DNA from: an uncultured Pirellulaceae bacterium
GTDB lineage: Bacteria; Planctomycetota; Planctomycetia; Pirellulales; Pirellulaceae
Reading direction: 5' to 3'
DNA length: 45,671 nt
NCBI GenBank assembly: GCA_937967505.1
Contig: CALCJM010000122.1
Span: 1 to 45,671 of the forward strand
Shown here: in pieces, positions 1-8,900 of the stretch
Position numbering within the stretch: position 1 is the stretch's first letter
Layout of the letters: each line of letters opens with the position of its first letter
Notes under the pieces: model-generated
The model's database searches: none
What the model saw: the letters and a program-made list of their open reading frames with translations, nothing else
Told to the model about the DNA's origin: nothing
Made by a program: the position numbers and the translations under genes

Positions 1-171
1 TTGAGCCGATGTCTGTTGAGTGGCTTGGGACAGTCGTTTTTTCCATTTGTAGAAAGTAGCTGGGGAGAGCTGATGTTTCCGGCAGTAGGCATTCACCGAA
101 AGGTTGGAGCTATTTTGGTCGGTCAGTGTGGCTTGCCAGAATTTTTCGTCCCGGCGGATTCGATCTTTCAT
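1..171 (-). CDS. IS66-type transposase accessory protein TnpA, partial (cut by the window edge)
   Basis: Reading the minus strand from the ATG at 171-169 gives 57 codons that run off the window start. The product begins MKDRIRRDEKFWQATL and contains NAYCRKHQLSP followed by FYKWKKRL. This is the helix-turn-helix pattern of the small TnpA/OrfA protein that precedes the main transposase in IS66 elements, and it is also seen in IS3-like OrfA. The protein binds DNA and supports transposition. Its downstream partners would lie outside the window. The family is clear from the motif, but assignment to IS66 rather than a related OrfA type is less sure because only the N-terminal half is visible. Confidence 0.75.
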   Translation of the reverse strand, partial: MKDRIRRDEKFWQATLTDQNSSNLSVNAYCRKHQLSPATFYKWKKRLSQATQQTSAQ

Positions 172-245
172 TTCGTTCCTCGATTTCAAAAGCAAAAGCT
201 TTCAAAATAAGGCACCCGTCAAGATGTACTTTAAAGAACGCTCAC
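1..245 (-). mobile_element. End of an IS66-like insertion sequence (partial)
   Basis: The region upstream of the TnpA fragment ends, on the minus strand, in GTGAGCGTTCTTT at 245-233. This resembles the GTAAGCG-type terminal repeat known for IS66 elements. The other end is outside the window, so neither the inverted repeat nor the 8-bp target duplication can be checked. An imperfect dyad (AAAGAACG at 233-240 and CGTTCTTT further right) straddles the proposed end. The boundary is an inference. Confidence 0.35.
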
Positions 246-325
246 CCCTCTTTAGCGATTTCCCGATGGTCGTTCTTTTTGTATATTGATTCCTTCCAAT
301 ACTTCAATTTTTTTGGCTGGGAATC

Positions 326-3058
326 ATGACTACCAAACCGGAAAAGAAACTTACCCTGCGCGATAAACTTTCCCGTTTGACCTATCTTCAAGCCGTCAAA
401 TTACTGGGCGACGAGGGGAAACAACTGATCATGCAGGGGGGCAAGTTCGAAGTGAATATCGAACAGCAGGTTTACCTGCGCGGCGATCTCTTTCAGCTAA
501 AGATTCCCGTCGATGGTCAAGGGAATTCGGCTAACGCTTCGATCACAATGATGGCTGAAGCGCGGAATCGGCTGAAATGGAATTGCACGCTTTGCAATGG
601 CCCCTGCGAACATGTCGGTGCGGCACTCTCTTTGATCCTTGAAGAAAAAATGACCCTTGGACTGTCGAAGCCGCCCAAAGAGCGCGTCCCTGTGGAAAGC
701 CTTTCCGAAGACGAACTGGTGAATCAGGCAATCGCGGATCGAAAGAAACGGGCCAAGGAAGAAAAATTCAAACTCACGTCCGCCACCCCCAAAAAAGCAT
801 GGGGAGCCTATACACTGACCAGCAAAGCGTCCGGTAAAACTTACGAACTGTCGATTCGCGGTACGGATCCCGGTGATTCCTATTGCTCCTGTCCGGATTT
901 TCGCAAAAACACGCTGGGAACCTGCAAACATTTAATCTACGCAATCGGACGCATCAAAGCGAAATTCCCTTCAAACAAACGACGCAAATACAAATCGAAA
1001 GAGTTTACCCTGTCGCTGGATTTTCGGTCAGCCAGTGGCGGAGCATCTTCTCCGCTGGCGTTGCGCTTGGCTCCTCCGCACAGGCTAAATGACGATGCGG
1101 CAAAGGTCGCCGGCAAGTTGCTGGGCAGATCTACGTCCGATGTCACCGGTCTGGTTCGCCGCATTAGCAAGCTGGAAAAGGCCGGTCATCAGGTCAATAT
1201 TTTTCCTGACGCGCTGGAGTACATCGACCAGCAGCTGCATCAGAAACGGATGGAATCGCTGGTTTCTGAAATTCGCCAGCAACCGGCAAAACATCCGTTG
1301 CGAACCACACTTCTAAAAACGGAATTGTTGCCGTACCAGATGGACGGAATCGCGTTTGCCGCCGGTGCTGGCCGGGCGATTTTGGCAGACGACATGGGGC
1401 TGGGCAAAACAATTCAGGGAATTGGCGTGGCCGAACTGTTGGCGCGCGAATCAGGTATTCGCAAAGTGCTGGTAATTTGCCCGACCTCCCTTAAAAGCCA
1501 ATGGGCAGCCGAAATCCAGCGGTTCTGTGACCGCGATTGCCAACTTGTGTTGGGTGGGTTTGAAGAGCGGGCCCGGCAGTACGACAACGATGCATTTTTT
1601 ACGATTTGCAATTACGAACAGGTGCTACGTGACCTGATGGCAATCGAACGCACGCGCTGGGACCTGATCATTCTTGATGAAGGCCAGCGCATCAAGAACT
1701 GGGAAGCAAAAACGACTCAGACGATCAAAAGCCTTCAATCCAGATACGCGCTGGTCCTTTCCGGTACGCCACTGGAGAACCGGTTAAGCGAACTCTTCAG
1801 CGTCGTTCAGTTTGTTGACGACCGACGGCTTGGCCCGGGTTTTCGTTTCTTCAACAAGCACCGCATCGTTGACGAACATGGCAAAGTGTTGGGCTATAAG
1901 AATCTGGCCGAACTACGCCAAACGTTGACCCCAATCATGTTACGGCGAACACGCGATCAGGTGCTTAAACAGTTGCCACCGCGCACCACCGAGATCCTTC
2001 GCATCACCCCCACCGAGGAGCAAAAATCGATCAACGATGCCAACATGCGGATCGTGGCCCAGATCGTCCGCAAGGCGTACTTCACCGAAATGGATTTTCT
2101 CCGTTTGCAGCGTTCGTTACTGGCGGCGCGGATGGCTGCCGACAGTACCTTTCTCAATACCAAAGAGGATCCATCCTACTCCAGCAAACTTGAACAGCTG
2201 GAGGAGTTGCTGGTTCAGCTGTTCGAGGACGACAGCCGCAAGGTCGTGTTGTTCAGCGAATGGACCACGATGCTAAACCTGATCGAAAAGATCCTCAATC
2301 GTCACAAACTGCGGTTCGTCAGGCTCGATGGCAAGGTGCCTCAGAAGAAGCGCAAGATGCTGGTCGATGAATTTCAGACAGATCCCGATTGCAAGCTGTT
2401 CATTACAACCAACGCGGGATCCACCGGTTTAAATCTTCAGGCGGCCAACACAGTGATCAACGTGGATTTACCGTGGAACCCGGCGGTACTGGAGCAGCGC
2501 GTCGCGCGTGCCCACCGGATGGGCCAAAAGAATCCAGTCCACGTGTATCTGTTGGTAACCCAAGATACGCTGGAGGAGCAGATGCTTGTATCGCTGGATG
2601 ACAAACGCAATCTTGCCCTAGCAGCGCTGGATGTCGATTCGGAAATCGATACGCTGAAGATGGTCAGCGGTATGGAAGAGATGAAACGTCGGTTGGAGAT
2701 CCTGATCGGGGCCAAACCTGAAGCATCAGTTGATGAATCAATGCGCGAGGAGGCCTTATCCGGAAACAGGTCACTGACGCAGGAAATCGAACATCGCGAC
2801 CGTGTGGCATCGGCCGGTGGCGAAATGCTGGGTGCGGTCTTCAATTTTCTGGGTGAACTGGTCAGCCAATCCCCCGAATCAACGGTCAAACCGGACGTTC
2901 AAATCGTCGAACAGGTGCGCGAGGGTTTGTCCAATTGCATCGAAACCGACGCCACCGGCCGCCAACAATTGAAGGTGACATTACCCAACGAGGACGCTTT
3001 AAAGAATCTGGCCACGACGCTGGCGACGCTGCTGGTCGGCGGAGCAGGAAAACCATAG
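326..3058 (+). CDS. SNF2-family DEAD/DEAH helicase with SWIM zinc finger
   Basis: This 910-residue protein is a Swi2/Snf2-type ATPase that would translocate on double-stranded DNA and remodel DNA-protein complexes. The N-terminal part has a Cys/His cluster (C87, C90, C94, H96) and then a classical SWIM finger CxCx(10)CxH (C187, C189, C200, H202), a DNA- or protein-binding module often found in bacterial SNF2 proteins. The helicase core follows: Walker A DMGLGKT at 356-362, Walker B LIILDEGQ ending near 454 (DEGQ where DEAH is usual), SGTPLENRLSELFS, and in the second lobe GSTGLNLQAA and the arginine-finger motif QRVARAHRMGQ. The tail after about residue 790 is not recognised. The ATG at 326 has only a weak GGGA ahead of it. 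The gene stands alone, and its role (repair, recombination or defence) cannot be decided from context. Confidence 0.93.
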   Translation: MTTKPEKKLTLRDKLSRLTYLQAVKLLGDEGKQLIMQGGKFEVNIEQQVYLRGDLFQLKIPVDGQGNSANASITMMAEARNRLKWNCTLCNGPCEHVGAALSLILEEKMTLGLSKPPKERVPVESLSEDELVNQAIADRKKRAKEEKFKLTSATPKKAWGAYTLTSKASGKTYELSIRGTDPGDSYCSCPDFRKNTLGTCKHLIYAIGRIKAKFPSNKRRKYKSKEFTLSLDFRSASGGASSPLALRLAPPHRLNDDAAKVAGKLLGRSTSDVTGLVRRISKLEKAGHQVNIFPDALEYIDQQLHQKRMESLVSEIRQQPAKHPLRTTLLKTELLPYQMDGIAFAAGAGRAILADDMGLGKTIQGIGVAELLARESGIRKVLVICPTSLKSQWAAEIQRFCDRDCQLVLGGFEERARQYDNDAFFTICNYEQVLRDLMAIERTRWDLIILDEGQRIKNWEAKTTQTIKSLQSRYALVLSGTPLENRLSELFSVVQFVDDRRLGPGFRFFNKHRIVDEHGKVLGYKNLAELRQTLTPIMLRRTRDQVLKQLPPRTTEILRITPTEEQKSINDANMRIVAQIVRKAYFTEMDFLRLQRSLLAARMAADSTFLNTKEDPSYSSKLEQLEELLVQLFEDDSRKVVLFSEWTTMLNLIEKILNRHKLRFVRLDGKVPQKKRKMLVDEFQTDPDCKLFITTNAGSTGLNLQAANTVINVDLPWNPAVLEQRVARAHRMGQKNPVHVYLLVTQDTLEEQMLVSLDDKRNLALAALDVDSEIDTLKMVSGMEEMKRRLEILIGAKPEASVDESMREEALSGNRSLTQEIEHRDRVASAGGEMLGAVFNFLGELVSQSPESTVKPDVQIVEQVREGLSNCIETDATGRQQLKVTLPNEDALKNLATTLATLLVGGAGKP

Positions 3059-3265
3059 ACCCTCGGAACAAAAAGAAACTGGCTCCTGAACCGAGGTACC
3101 GCAAGCGCGAGAAGAATTACAAACGGATCCTCATCAATGGAAAAAAAGCATCGGTCATGCCATGGAGAATAGCTATCATGGAGACAGCTACAGATATAAT
3201 CGCACCGATTTTGGAACGATCAGGTATTTTTTCGGTTTTGTCGAACAACTTTGAACTCAATACGA

Positions 3266-3292
3266 TTGACAAACGTAACGATAGAGTAAGAT
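3266..3292 (+). promoter_or_regulatory. Candidate sigma70-type promoter for the Cys/His-rich protein gene
   Basis: A perfect TTGACA (3266-3271) is followed after 15 bases by TAAGAT (3287-3292), about 45 bases before the ATG at 3339. The spacing is short, and planctomycete consensus promoters are not well defined, so this is only a candidate. Confidence 0.35.
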
Positions 3293-3338
3293 TAAAATTG
3301 TCGGGTCGTCGGGACGCTAATGGTTCTGGCATCAGTAA

Positions 3339-3770
3339 ATGCGAAACAGTCGCTATACAACATGGTTTTTGCTTGGCTATCTGGCCCTGCTATTGAATTT
3401 TGGGCCCTCCGCGCACCAAGCGGACTTCTTTGGCCTCCACTCCCATGAGCCCTCTGATTCCACGTGCCACTCTTACTTTGATTGGTCCGGTTTCAGCATT
3501 TTCAACGGTTGCTGTTGCCACCACCATCACGAAACACAGTCTCCATCGGAAGCCACAGCTGAAGCCGAAATGGCCTTGCGGCCTGATACCGGCTGTTTCG
3601 ACTGTTTGCTCTGTCAGTATTTTGACCATCTTTACGCGGTCGATACATCAACCTTTTTCAATCTGGAAGAAACGCCAAATTGTGAGTCCTTCCCGATAAC
3701 GGTTGATTCGGTTCTGTTGCACTCTATTGAATGCTCGGCTCGTGGCCCGCCTGCATTCTTCTTTGCTTAG
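3339..3770 (+). CDS. Small secreted Cys/His-rich protein, DUF2946-like
   Basis: The 143-residue product starts with a hydrophobic signal segment (residues about 8-24, FLLGYLALLLNFGPSA). It then carries clusters of likely metal ligands: HSHEP, CHSYFD, a GCCCHHHHET run, and CFDCLLCQYFDH. It ends in SARGPPAFFFA. A short exported protein with a CxxC-type motif in the middle and a closing RGPPA is the pattern of the DUF2946 group, whose members often sit near metal-transport genes. The ligand clusters suggest Cu or Zn binding, which is inference. There is no strong ribosome-binding site ahead of ATG 3339. A lone TTGACA lies upstream and a hairpin follows the stop codon. Family membership is tentative. 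Confidence 0.6.
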   Translation: MRNSRYTTWFLLGYLALLLNFGPSAHQADFFGLHSHEPSDSTCHSYFDWSGFSIFNGCCCHHHHETQSPSEATAEAEMALRPDTGCFDCLLCQYFDHLYAVDTSTFFNLEETPNCESFPITVDSVLLHSIECSARGPPAFFFA

Positions 3771-3785
3771 TTCTGGTTTGAGTCA

Positions 3786-3816
3786 TTCACCCCACCGATT
3801 TATCGGGGTAGGTGAA
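3786..3816 (+). terminator. Possible hairpin terminator after the Cys/His-rich protein gene
   Basis: TTCACC (3786-3791) pairs with GGTGAA (3811-3816), and CCGAT (3795-3799) pairs with ATCGG (3802-3806), with a small internal loop and a two-base apex. It starts 15 bases after the stop codon. There is no clear U tract, so termination is uncertain. Confidence 0.3.
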
Positions 3817-4134
3817 CTCCAGACTATCTTTCTGCGAAACTTCCATGATTCATAGAGTCAAACGACTTTGTGCCCATTGGGGTTTTACGTTTCACTCATA
3901 CGACCGGATAGCATTCTCTACTTTGCTGTCAGCGTTAGCCATTACAGCTTCGGATATCGCGGCTTCGGGCATCGCAGCTTCGCGTGGATTCTCCATGTTT
4001 GGCGTGTTTGGTTGAGTGATTGATTGTCAGAAATAATCCTTGAGGGCAAGCGCGCTGTTCAGACGATCCGCTGAACCAACGTCTGCCGCGCCGGTGCTCT
4101 TACTTTTAAGACATCCTGATTTTGGACCACCCTA
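3817..4134. other. Gene-poor spacer with a 15-bp tandem repeat
   Basis: No convincing gene was found. Positions 3947-3976 hold two copies of a 15-base unit (GCTTCGGATATCGCG, then GCTTCGGGCATCGCA), with a third partial copy beginning GCTTCGCG. A short frame from 3847 to 4015 reads through it as repeated ASxIA, but it lacks a ribosome-binding site and any recognisable domain. The promoter of the following DUF58 operon presumably lies here, but I could not pick one out. Confidence 0.5.
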
Positions 4135-5436
4135 ATGTTAAACCTGCTCAAGCGGCTCGCGCTCAATTTTTTGAAATTCGCCAATCGTGACTTTTGTCCG
4201 GGTGCGAACCAGTACACCCGTTGGATCAAGCAACCGATTGGTTGGGTGGTCGGTGCGATCATGTTTTCGATTCTGGTAGGGCTGTTCGTTGGACCACAAG
4301 GCTATATCCTTGCATCCGCGTTTACAGCACTTTTGATTCTGGGGCTGGTTTGGCCATGGTTATCGATGCGCGGTATTCGCTGCACGGCAACGATGCCCGA
4401 TGGTCAACTTTTGGAAAATAAGGCATTTGAAATCACCTTCAGAGTTCAAAACTACTGGCCCATTCCTGTTTTTGGCATGATGGTCAAAGGGGATTTCTTG
4501 CAGGAATTGAGACCGGGTGAAGCGCCAGTCGTGTTTTCCTTGCGGCGCATTCCCGCCCTTGCTGATACCGAATTTCGAATCCCGATCACGGCGCGACGAC
4601 GAGGCGTTTTCCCCAGCGGAGAGATCGAAATTGTCAATGGATTCCCGTTTGGAATTACTGAAGTCGCTCGTGGCGTGACAGTTTCCCGATTGACGACAGT
4701 TTGGCCAACCTGCGAAGCACTTGAAGGTCAGCTTGATTCGATATCTGGGATTCAAAACATTTGGGGAAGCCTCTGTGATCGGTCAGGCATTGATGGCGAT
4801 ACGATTGGAGTGAGAAACTGGCAGATTGGTGATCGTCTAAAGAATATTCACTGGGCTCAATACGCTCGATCCTGCCGATTAATGGTCCGCGAGCGACAGA
4901 CGTTGATGTCGGCACCTGTTTTGGTCATCCTTGATTTGTCACCTGAAAATCACATCGGTGCAGATGTCCAGAACAGTTATGAATGGGCCATTCGCCTTGC
5001 GGCATCTGTTTGCTGGAAACTCCACCAAAACCACAGTGACATTCAAATCATCGTATCCGGCCTTGATTTGCCTGACAGCCAGCGCATCGACAACCGTTGC
5101 GGTATTGACCGGCTGATGGATGCACTTGCCAGTCTACCGACAATGTGCGCGGCCACACCTGCTGCCACCCCCGCGCGGTCAAGTCACATTCCCGTTCCGG
5201 GAAACGGGTGCGTGCTTCTTGTTGGCACCAATCGGTCAGAACATAGCGGCTGCGCATCTCTAAAAAGCATCCTGATTGATCTGGAAGGCTTGGGGTGGGG
5301 TGATGAACTATCCAAACAGAACTCGGAGGGCTGTAAACTCCAAACGCAATCGAGCGTATTGGTGACCGCTCCCGGGCTGAGTGCTGTCGATCTCAAGAAC
5401 GATTGGAGCCGGAGCTTCTCCAATGCAACCGTTTAA
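4135..5436 (+). CDS. DUF58 domain protein (von Willebrand A-like), membrane-anchored
   Basis: The 433-residue protein has two hydrophobic segments near residues 35-75 (GAIMFSILVGLFVG and LLILGLVWPWL). A beta-rich region precedes a DUF58 core whose signature is GVRNWQIGDRLKNIHWAQYAR followed by LMVRERQ. The next strand, VLVILDLSPENH, corresponds to the start of the vWA-like fold, but the metal-site DxSxS pattern is not well conserved. DUF58 proteins normally act with a MoxR AAA+ ATPase, and often a transglutaminase-like membrane protein, in envelope-associated assembly or maturation. Both partners follow directly here. It overlaps the next gene by 14 bases. The substrate of such clusters is generally unknown. 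Confidence 0.9.
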   Translation: MLNLLKRLALNFLKFANRDFCPGANQYTRWIKQPIGWVVGAIMFSILVGLFVGPQGYILASAFTALLILGLVWPWLSMRGIRCTATMPDGQLLENKAFEITFRVQNYWPIPVFGMMVKGDFLQELRPGEAPVVFSLRRIPALADTEFRIPITARRRGVFPSGEIEIVNGFPFGITEVARGVTVSRLTTVWPTCEALEGQLDSISGIQNIWGSLCDRSGIDGDTIGVRNWQIGDRLKNIHWAQYARSCRLMVRERQTLMSAPVLVILDLSPENHIGADVQNSYEWAIRLAASVCWKLHQNHSDIQIIVSGLDLPDSQRIDNRCGIDRLMDALASLPTMCAATPAATPARSSHIPVPGNGCVLLVGTNRSEHSGCASLKSILIDLEGLGWGDELSKQNSEGCKLQTQSSVLVTAPGLSAVDLKNDWSRSFSNATV

Positions 5437-7933
5437 TCACAAATCCGGATTTCAATTCAACGATTTAGTCAGTCGATCGTCGGCCAGCTGTGGGGGGATC
5501 GTGCCGGCAATACTTGCCGTGTTGGTCTTGCAATACTTTCGGATCGACCAACATCGCAGTCTGGCGCTGATGTACAGTGAAATTGCATTTATTGCAACGG
5601 TGACAGTTTCGTTGTGCTTTTTCATCAACAACCGTGTAGCCAAGAACAGAGAGCACCTAAATCAAATTCGGGCGATTTGCATTTCTCAGTTAGGCACCGT
5701 GGTAATCATAGCGGCATTTCTTACCTGGCAATTTATTGCCAGAAGGTTTGGCCTTGGTGATGCAAACGAGATTGTTGTTTTGGTTGCATTGCAATATTTG
5801 GCATTTTTCCTCGCGCTGATTGACTTTGTTCCGGGCTACGATCGAGCGAGCCTAGTGTTGAGTGGTGCACTGGTCTTCTTCGTATGTTGTATGACACAGC
5901 GTTTTGAGATCTTTGTTCTGGCTAGCGCGTTTACCGTGATCGCACTCTGGAATTTACTTGGCCTCTATTGGAGCCGGGTTGATTCGAAGGCGATCGACGG
6001 GCAATCAAAGTTGCTTTCGATTCACGGTTCCTCAATCGCCCTCGCAAGTATGTTGATGTTACTGGGCGTTGGGCTGGCCAGTTTGATCCCCATGTCAGAT
6101 GCGGCGACTGCCTTGCAAGGCTATATGCCATTTTCGGGTGGCGAAGATGGTTACGAGGACGAATTTGCCCGTGATGGCATTGGCGATGGAGAGATGCTCA
6201 CCGGCGGTAACAATGCAACCACCACCGGGCCCGTGGATACAGATCAATTTATTGAAGATCACAAGCCCTCGCTCTATGATGTGCTATCCGAAAAGTACGA
6301 TGGTCCCATTGTCAAAAAACGTCGGAACCGCGCGGTTCCTCTGGACGCGGTTGCCAAACACCTGCACGATCTCAAACAGTCTGAAATGGCAGGCAAGACA
6401 TTCCGCACCATGCGAAAGGCAGGTAAGCCAGCCGACAAGAAAGTAGAGAACAGAATTACCGATGCATTATTTTTCGTTGAAGGATCTGTTCCGGCCCGAT
6501 TTGCAATAACACACTTCCAGCATTTTGATGGATGGGACTGGACATCGATCAAATCGAATTCGGCGACACCAAAGCCACCGAGAATCAGCCTGACAAAGCA
6601 GCAAAGTGGCAAATTTGTGTTCGCGCTGGCACGTCCCCGAAAAACGTACCTTCCCGGCAGCAGGATCCACCGCCTGAAGATAATGAGACTGGAGTCCAGC
6701 AGCCTTCCGATGGTCTCAGTCCTGGATTCGTGGCATATTCCGCATGTTAACCAGGCGAGTTTCTTCAACTGGGACGATCACGGCCAGATTCAATTTGACG
6801 GCGATCTGATTCCGTCACAGACCGTGATCGACATGAAAAGTCTCGCGCCAAACTATCACATTATGCGGGACCGGCAAAATTGGCGACGGCGTCAAGGATC
6901 GTCACATCCATTGATTCAAAATTCAAATGCCACCAGCAGACCGGAAGAATTTGGTTCGCCATACCTACAGTTACCCTCAGGCGTGCCGCCAGCGCACAAG
7001 AGGGTAACGCTCGACGGCGCAAGCACGAAAACGGATCACAGCGCAGGTGGTGACCGAGAACATAGCAAGCAGCCATCCATCGATTCCCTAGTTGATCAAT
7101 GGATCGAGGGGATTGATTCAGACTGGAAGCGGGTTGAATCGATCGTACGTCATGTGCGAAATGATTTTGCGCTCAATGACGCCTGGCAGGCAGACCCGAC
7201 CGTCACCAGCAGTGTCGAACAATTTATTGAACAGCGGGGCGGTCCGGGATATATATTTGCCACGGCCTGTGCGATGGCGCTTCGAACGGCAGGATACAAA
7301 ACCCGTTTAGCCAGTGGATTCATTGTCCGGGAAGATGATTTTGATCGGGTATCGAAACAGTCCGTCGTATCGGGAGACAGCTTTCATATGTGGCCCGAAG
7401 TTTGCTTGGACGATCGAATCTGGATCGCGGTAGAGCCGACGCCGGGCTATCCAAATCCATACAGTGTTGAAACGGTCTGGCAAAGGTTTGTCGTGGCGGT
7501 GTTTTCACTTCTCGGATGGATCTACCGGCATCCACTTCTGACCGTTGCTGTCTTGCCACTTGCAACACTTACCATTGCGTTTCGGCTCCGACTTGTGACC
7601 GTTGGCTTGTGGTGGTGGTGGCACGCGGTCCGTTTATGTTGGCCGCGCGGACTTCTTTCAGCCACCCGCAGGCTGATCGACGCAAGGTTCTGGGCTGCCG
7701 GTATCGCGCGCCCGACATCACAGACGATTGTGCGCTGGTACGCGCAGGTGGAGCCGAATTTGCCCGGGAAGTTCTTCGAACTCTGGAATGCGCAGAATTT
7801 CAGCGAATCGACACCAAGGGCCGGCAATGACATTCTGATTGCCAGCTGTCACGAACAAGTGCAACTACTAACGTTCCGGAAAATTAGACGACACACTTAC
7901 AAAATGGAAATGGTGAAGGTTGATGATCTTTAA
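5423..7933 (+). CDS. TgpA/DUF3488-like membrane transglutaminase homologue, probably catalytically inactive
   Basis: I place the start at ATG 5423, preceded by GGAGC, rather than an earlier in-frame codon at 5381, giving 836 residues. The N-terminal 210 residues hold about six membrane segments. A long extracytoplasmic part follows, then the transglutaminase-like domain and two more hydrophobic segments after it (VVAVFSLLGWI, LLTVAVLPLATLTIAF). In the family the nucleophile lies in GxCxxFA. Here the matching stretch reads GPGYIFA, putting G609 at the Cys position. The His is kept (H655 in SFHMWPEV), and the acidic residue is E671 (VEPTPGY) instead of Asp. A peptide crosslinking or protease activity is therefore unlikely, and a binding or scaffold role with DUF58 and MoxR is more probable. 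It overlaps the next gene by 11 bases. Confidence 0.85.
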   Translation: MQPFNHKSGFQFNDLVSRSSASCGGIVPAILAVLVLQYFRIDQHRSLALMYSEIAFIATVTVSLCFFINNRVAKNREHLNQIRAICISQLGTVVIIAAFLTWQFIARRFGLGDANEIVVLVALQYLAFFLALIDFVPGYDRASLVLSGALVFFVCCMTQRFEIFVLASAFTVIALWNLLGLYWSRVDSKAIDGQSKLLSIHGSSIALASMLMLLGVGLASLIPMSDAATALQGYMPFSGGEDGYEDEFARDGIGDGEMLTGGNNATTTGPVDTDQFIEDHKPSLYDVLSEKYDGPIVKKRRNRAVPLDAVAKHLHDLKQSEMAGKTFRTMRKAGKPADKKVENRITDALFFVEGSVPARFAITHFQHFDGWDWTSIKSNSATPKPPRISLTKQQSGKFVFALARPRKTYLPGSRIHRLKIMRLESSSLPMVSVLDSWHIPHVNQASFFNWDDHGQIQFDGDLIPSQTVIDMKSLAPNYHIMRDRQNWRRRQGSSHPLIQNSNATSRPEEFGSPYLQLPSGVPPAHKRVTLDGASTKTDHSAGGDREHSKQPSIDSLVDQWIEGIDSDWKRVESIVRHVRNDFALNDAWQADPTVTSSVEQFIEQRGGPGYIFATACAMALRTAGYKTRLASGFIVREDDFDRVSKQSVVSGDSFHMWPEVCLDDRIWIAVEPTPGYPNPYSVETVWQRFVVAVFSLLGWIYRHPLLTVAVLPLATLTIAFRLRLVTVGLWWWWHAVRLCWPRGLLSATRRLIDARFWAAGIARPTSQTIVRWYAQVEPNLPGKFFELWNAQNFSESTPRAGNDILIASCHEQVQLLTFRKIRRHTYKMEMVKVDDL

Positions 7934-8861
7934 AACAAAAACACAGGGCAGTGAGAAACTGTATGAATTGAGGACGCGGCTCAACGAGGCATTGGTAGGA
8001 AAGATCGATGTCGTCGAAATGGTTATCGCCTGCATTCTTGCAAGGGGGCACCTACTGTTTGACGATTTGCCCGGCCTCGGCAAGACCACACTTTCCAAGG
8101 CATTAGCCAACTCGATTGGGGCAAAATTCGCGCGAGTACAGTGCACACCTGATTTGTTGCCCAGTGACATTTCCGGTTTCAATGTCTACAACCAGAAGAC
8201 TCAGGAATTTGAATTTCGGGAAGGCCCCGTGTTCTCCGAACTCTTATTGGCAGATGAGATTAATCGAGCGACTCCACGTACACAAAGCTCCCTTTTGGAG
8301 GCGATGGCCGAACGCCAAGTAACGATTGACAACCAAACCATGAGTTTGGCCAGCACGTTCCTAGTGATTGCGACGCAAAATCCAATCGAAAGTCACGGTG
8401 CCTATCCCCTACCGGAAGCGCAGCTGGACCGTTTCGCGATTAAGCTGAGTATTGGTTATCCTGCCCGGCAGGATGAAATTGAGATGTTGGGCCAAAACAT
8501 AGGACAGGGGAAAGAAACCACTGTAGTGGCTCCCGTTCTTCACCTTGAAGAGCTACAGCGCATGCAGGCTGAGGTTCAGCAAATAGAAGTCAAAGAAAAC
8601 GTGCGCGGCTACCTTGTAGATTTGGCGATCGCGACTCGAAACCATGTCGATATCGCTGTCGGTCTCAGCCCGCGTGGTTTAATCACGTGGCAGCGCATGG
8701 CCCAAGCCTGGGCATATTTACAGAAACGTACTTTTGTCATCCCGGATGATATCCAAACAGTTGCCAAGCCCGTACTGGGCTTGCGTATCTCTGGAACACA
8801 GCAAATGGCGGAACGGGTTGTCGAGGAAATCATTAATTCAGTCGAATTACCGGGTTCGTAA
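7923..8861 (+). CDS. MoxR-family AAA+ ATPase
   Basis: The 312-residue protein has the MoxR layout: Walker A DLPGLGKTT near residues 44-52, QCTPDLLPSDISGF, Walker B LLLADEINRA, sensor 1 FLVIATQNPIE, and the arginine-finger region PLPEAQLDRF. A C-terminal lid domain contains a SPRG motif. MoxR ATPases are cytosolic chaperone-like motors that activate or insert client complexes, usually with DUF58/vWA partners. Two in-frame starts are adjacent (TTG 7920, ATG 7923). I chose the ATG, preceded by GAAGG. The gene order DUF58, transglutaminase, MoxR is reversed relative to the commonest moxR-first arrangement. Confidence 0.96.
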   Translation: MIFKTKTQGSEKLYELRTRLNEALVGKIDVVEMVIACILARGHLLFDDLPGLGKTTLSKALANSIGAKFARVQCTPDLLPSDISGFNVYNQKTQEFEFREGPVFSELLLADEINRATPRTQSSLLEAMAERQVTIDNQTMSLASTFLVIATQNPIESHGAYPLPEAQLDRFAIKLSIGYPARQDEIEMLGQNIGQGKETTVVAPVLHLEELQRMQAEVQQIEVKENVRGYLVDLAIATRNHVDIAVGLSPRGLITWQRMAQAWAYLQKRTFVIPDDIQTVAKPVLGLRISGTQQMAERVVEEIINSVELPGS

Positions 8862-8900
8862 TCCAAAACACCTAAGACTAAGAACTTAAGGCGAAAAGCA

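Noticed and set aside
2935..3396. 153-codon plus-strand frame overlapping the helicase end
   Set aside because: It begins inside the helicase gene in another frame, is rich in Arg and Lys without domain signs, and lacks a ribosome-binding site.
3812..4015. 67-codon frame with ASxIA repeats
   Set aside because: There is no ribosome-binding site or family. The repeat is better described as a DNA tandem repeat.
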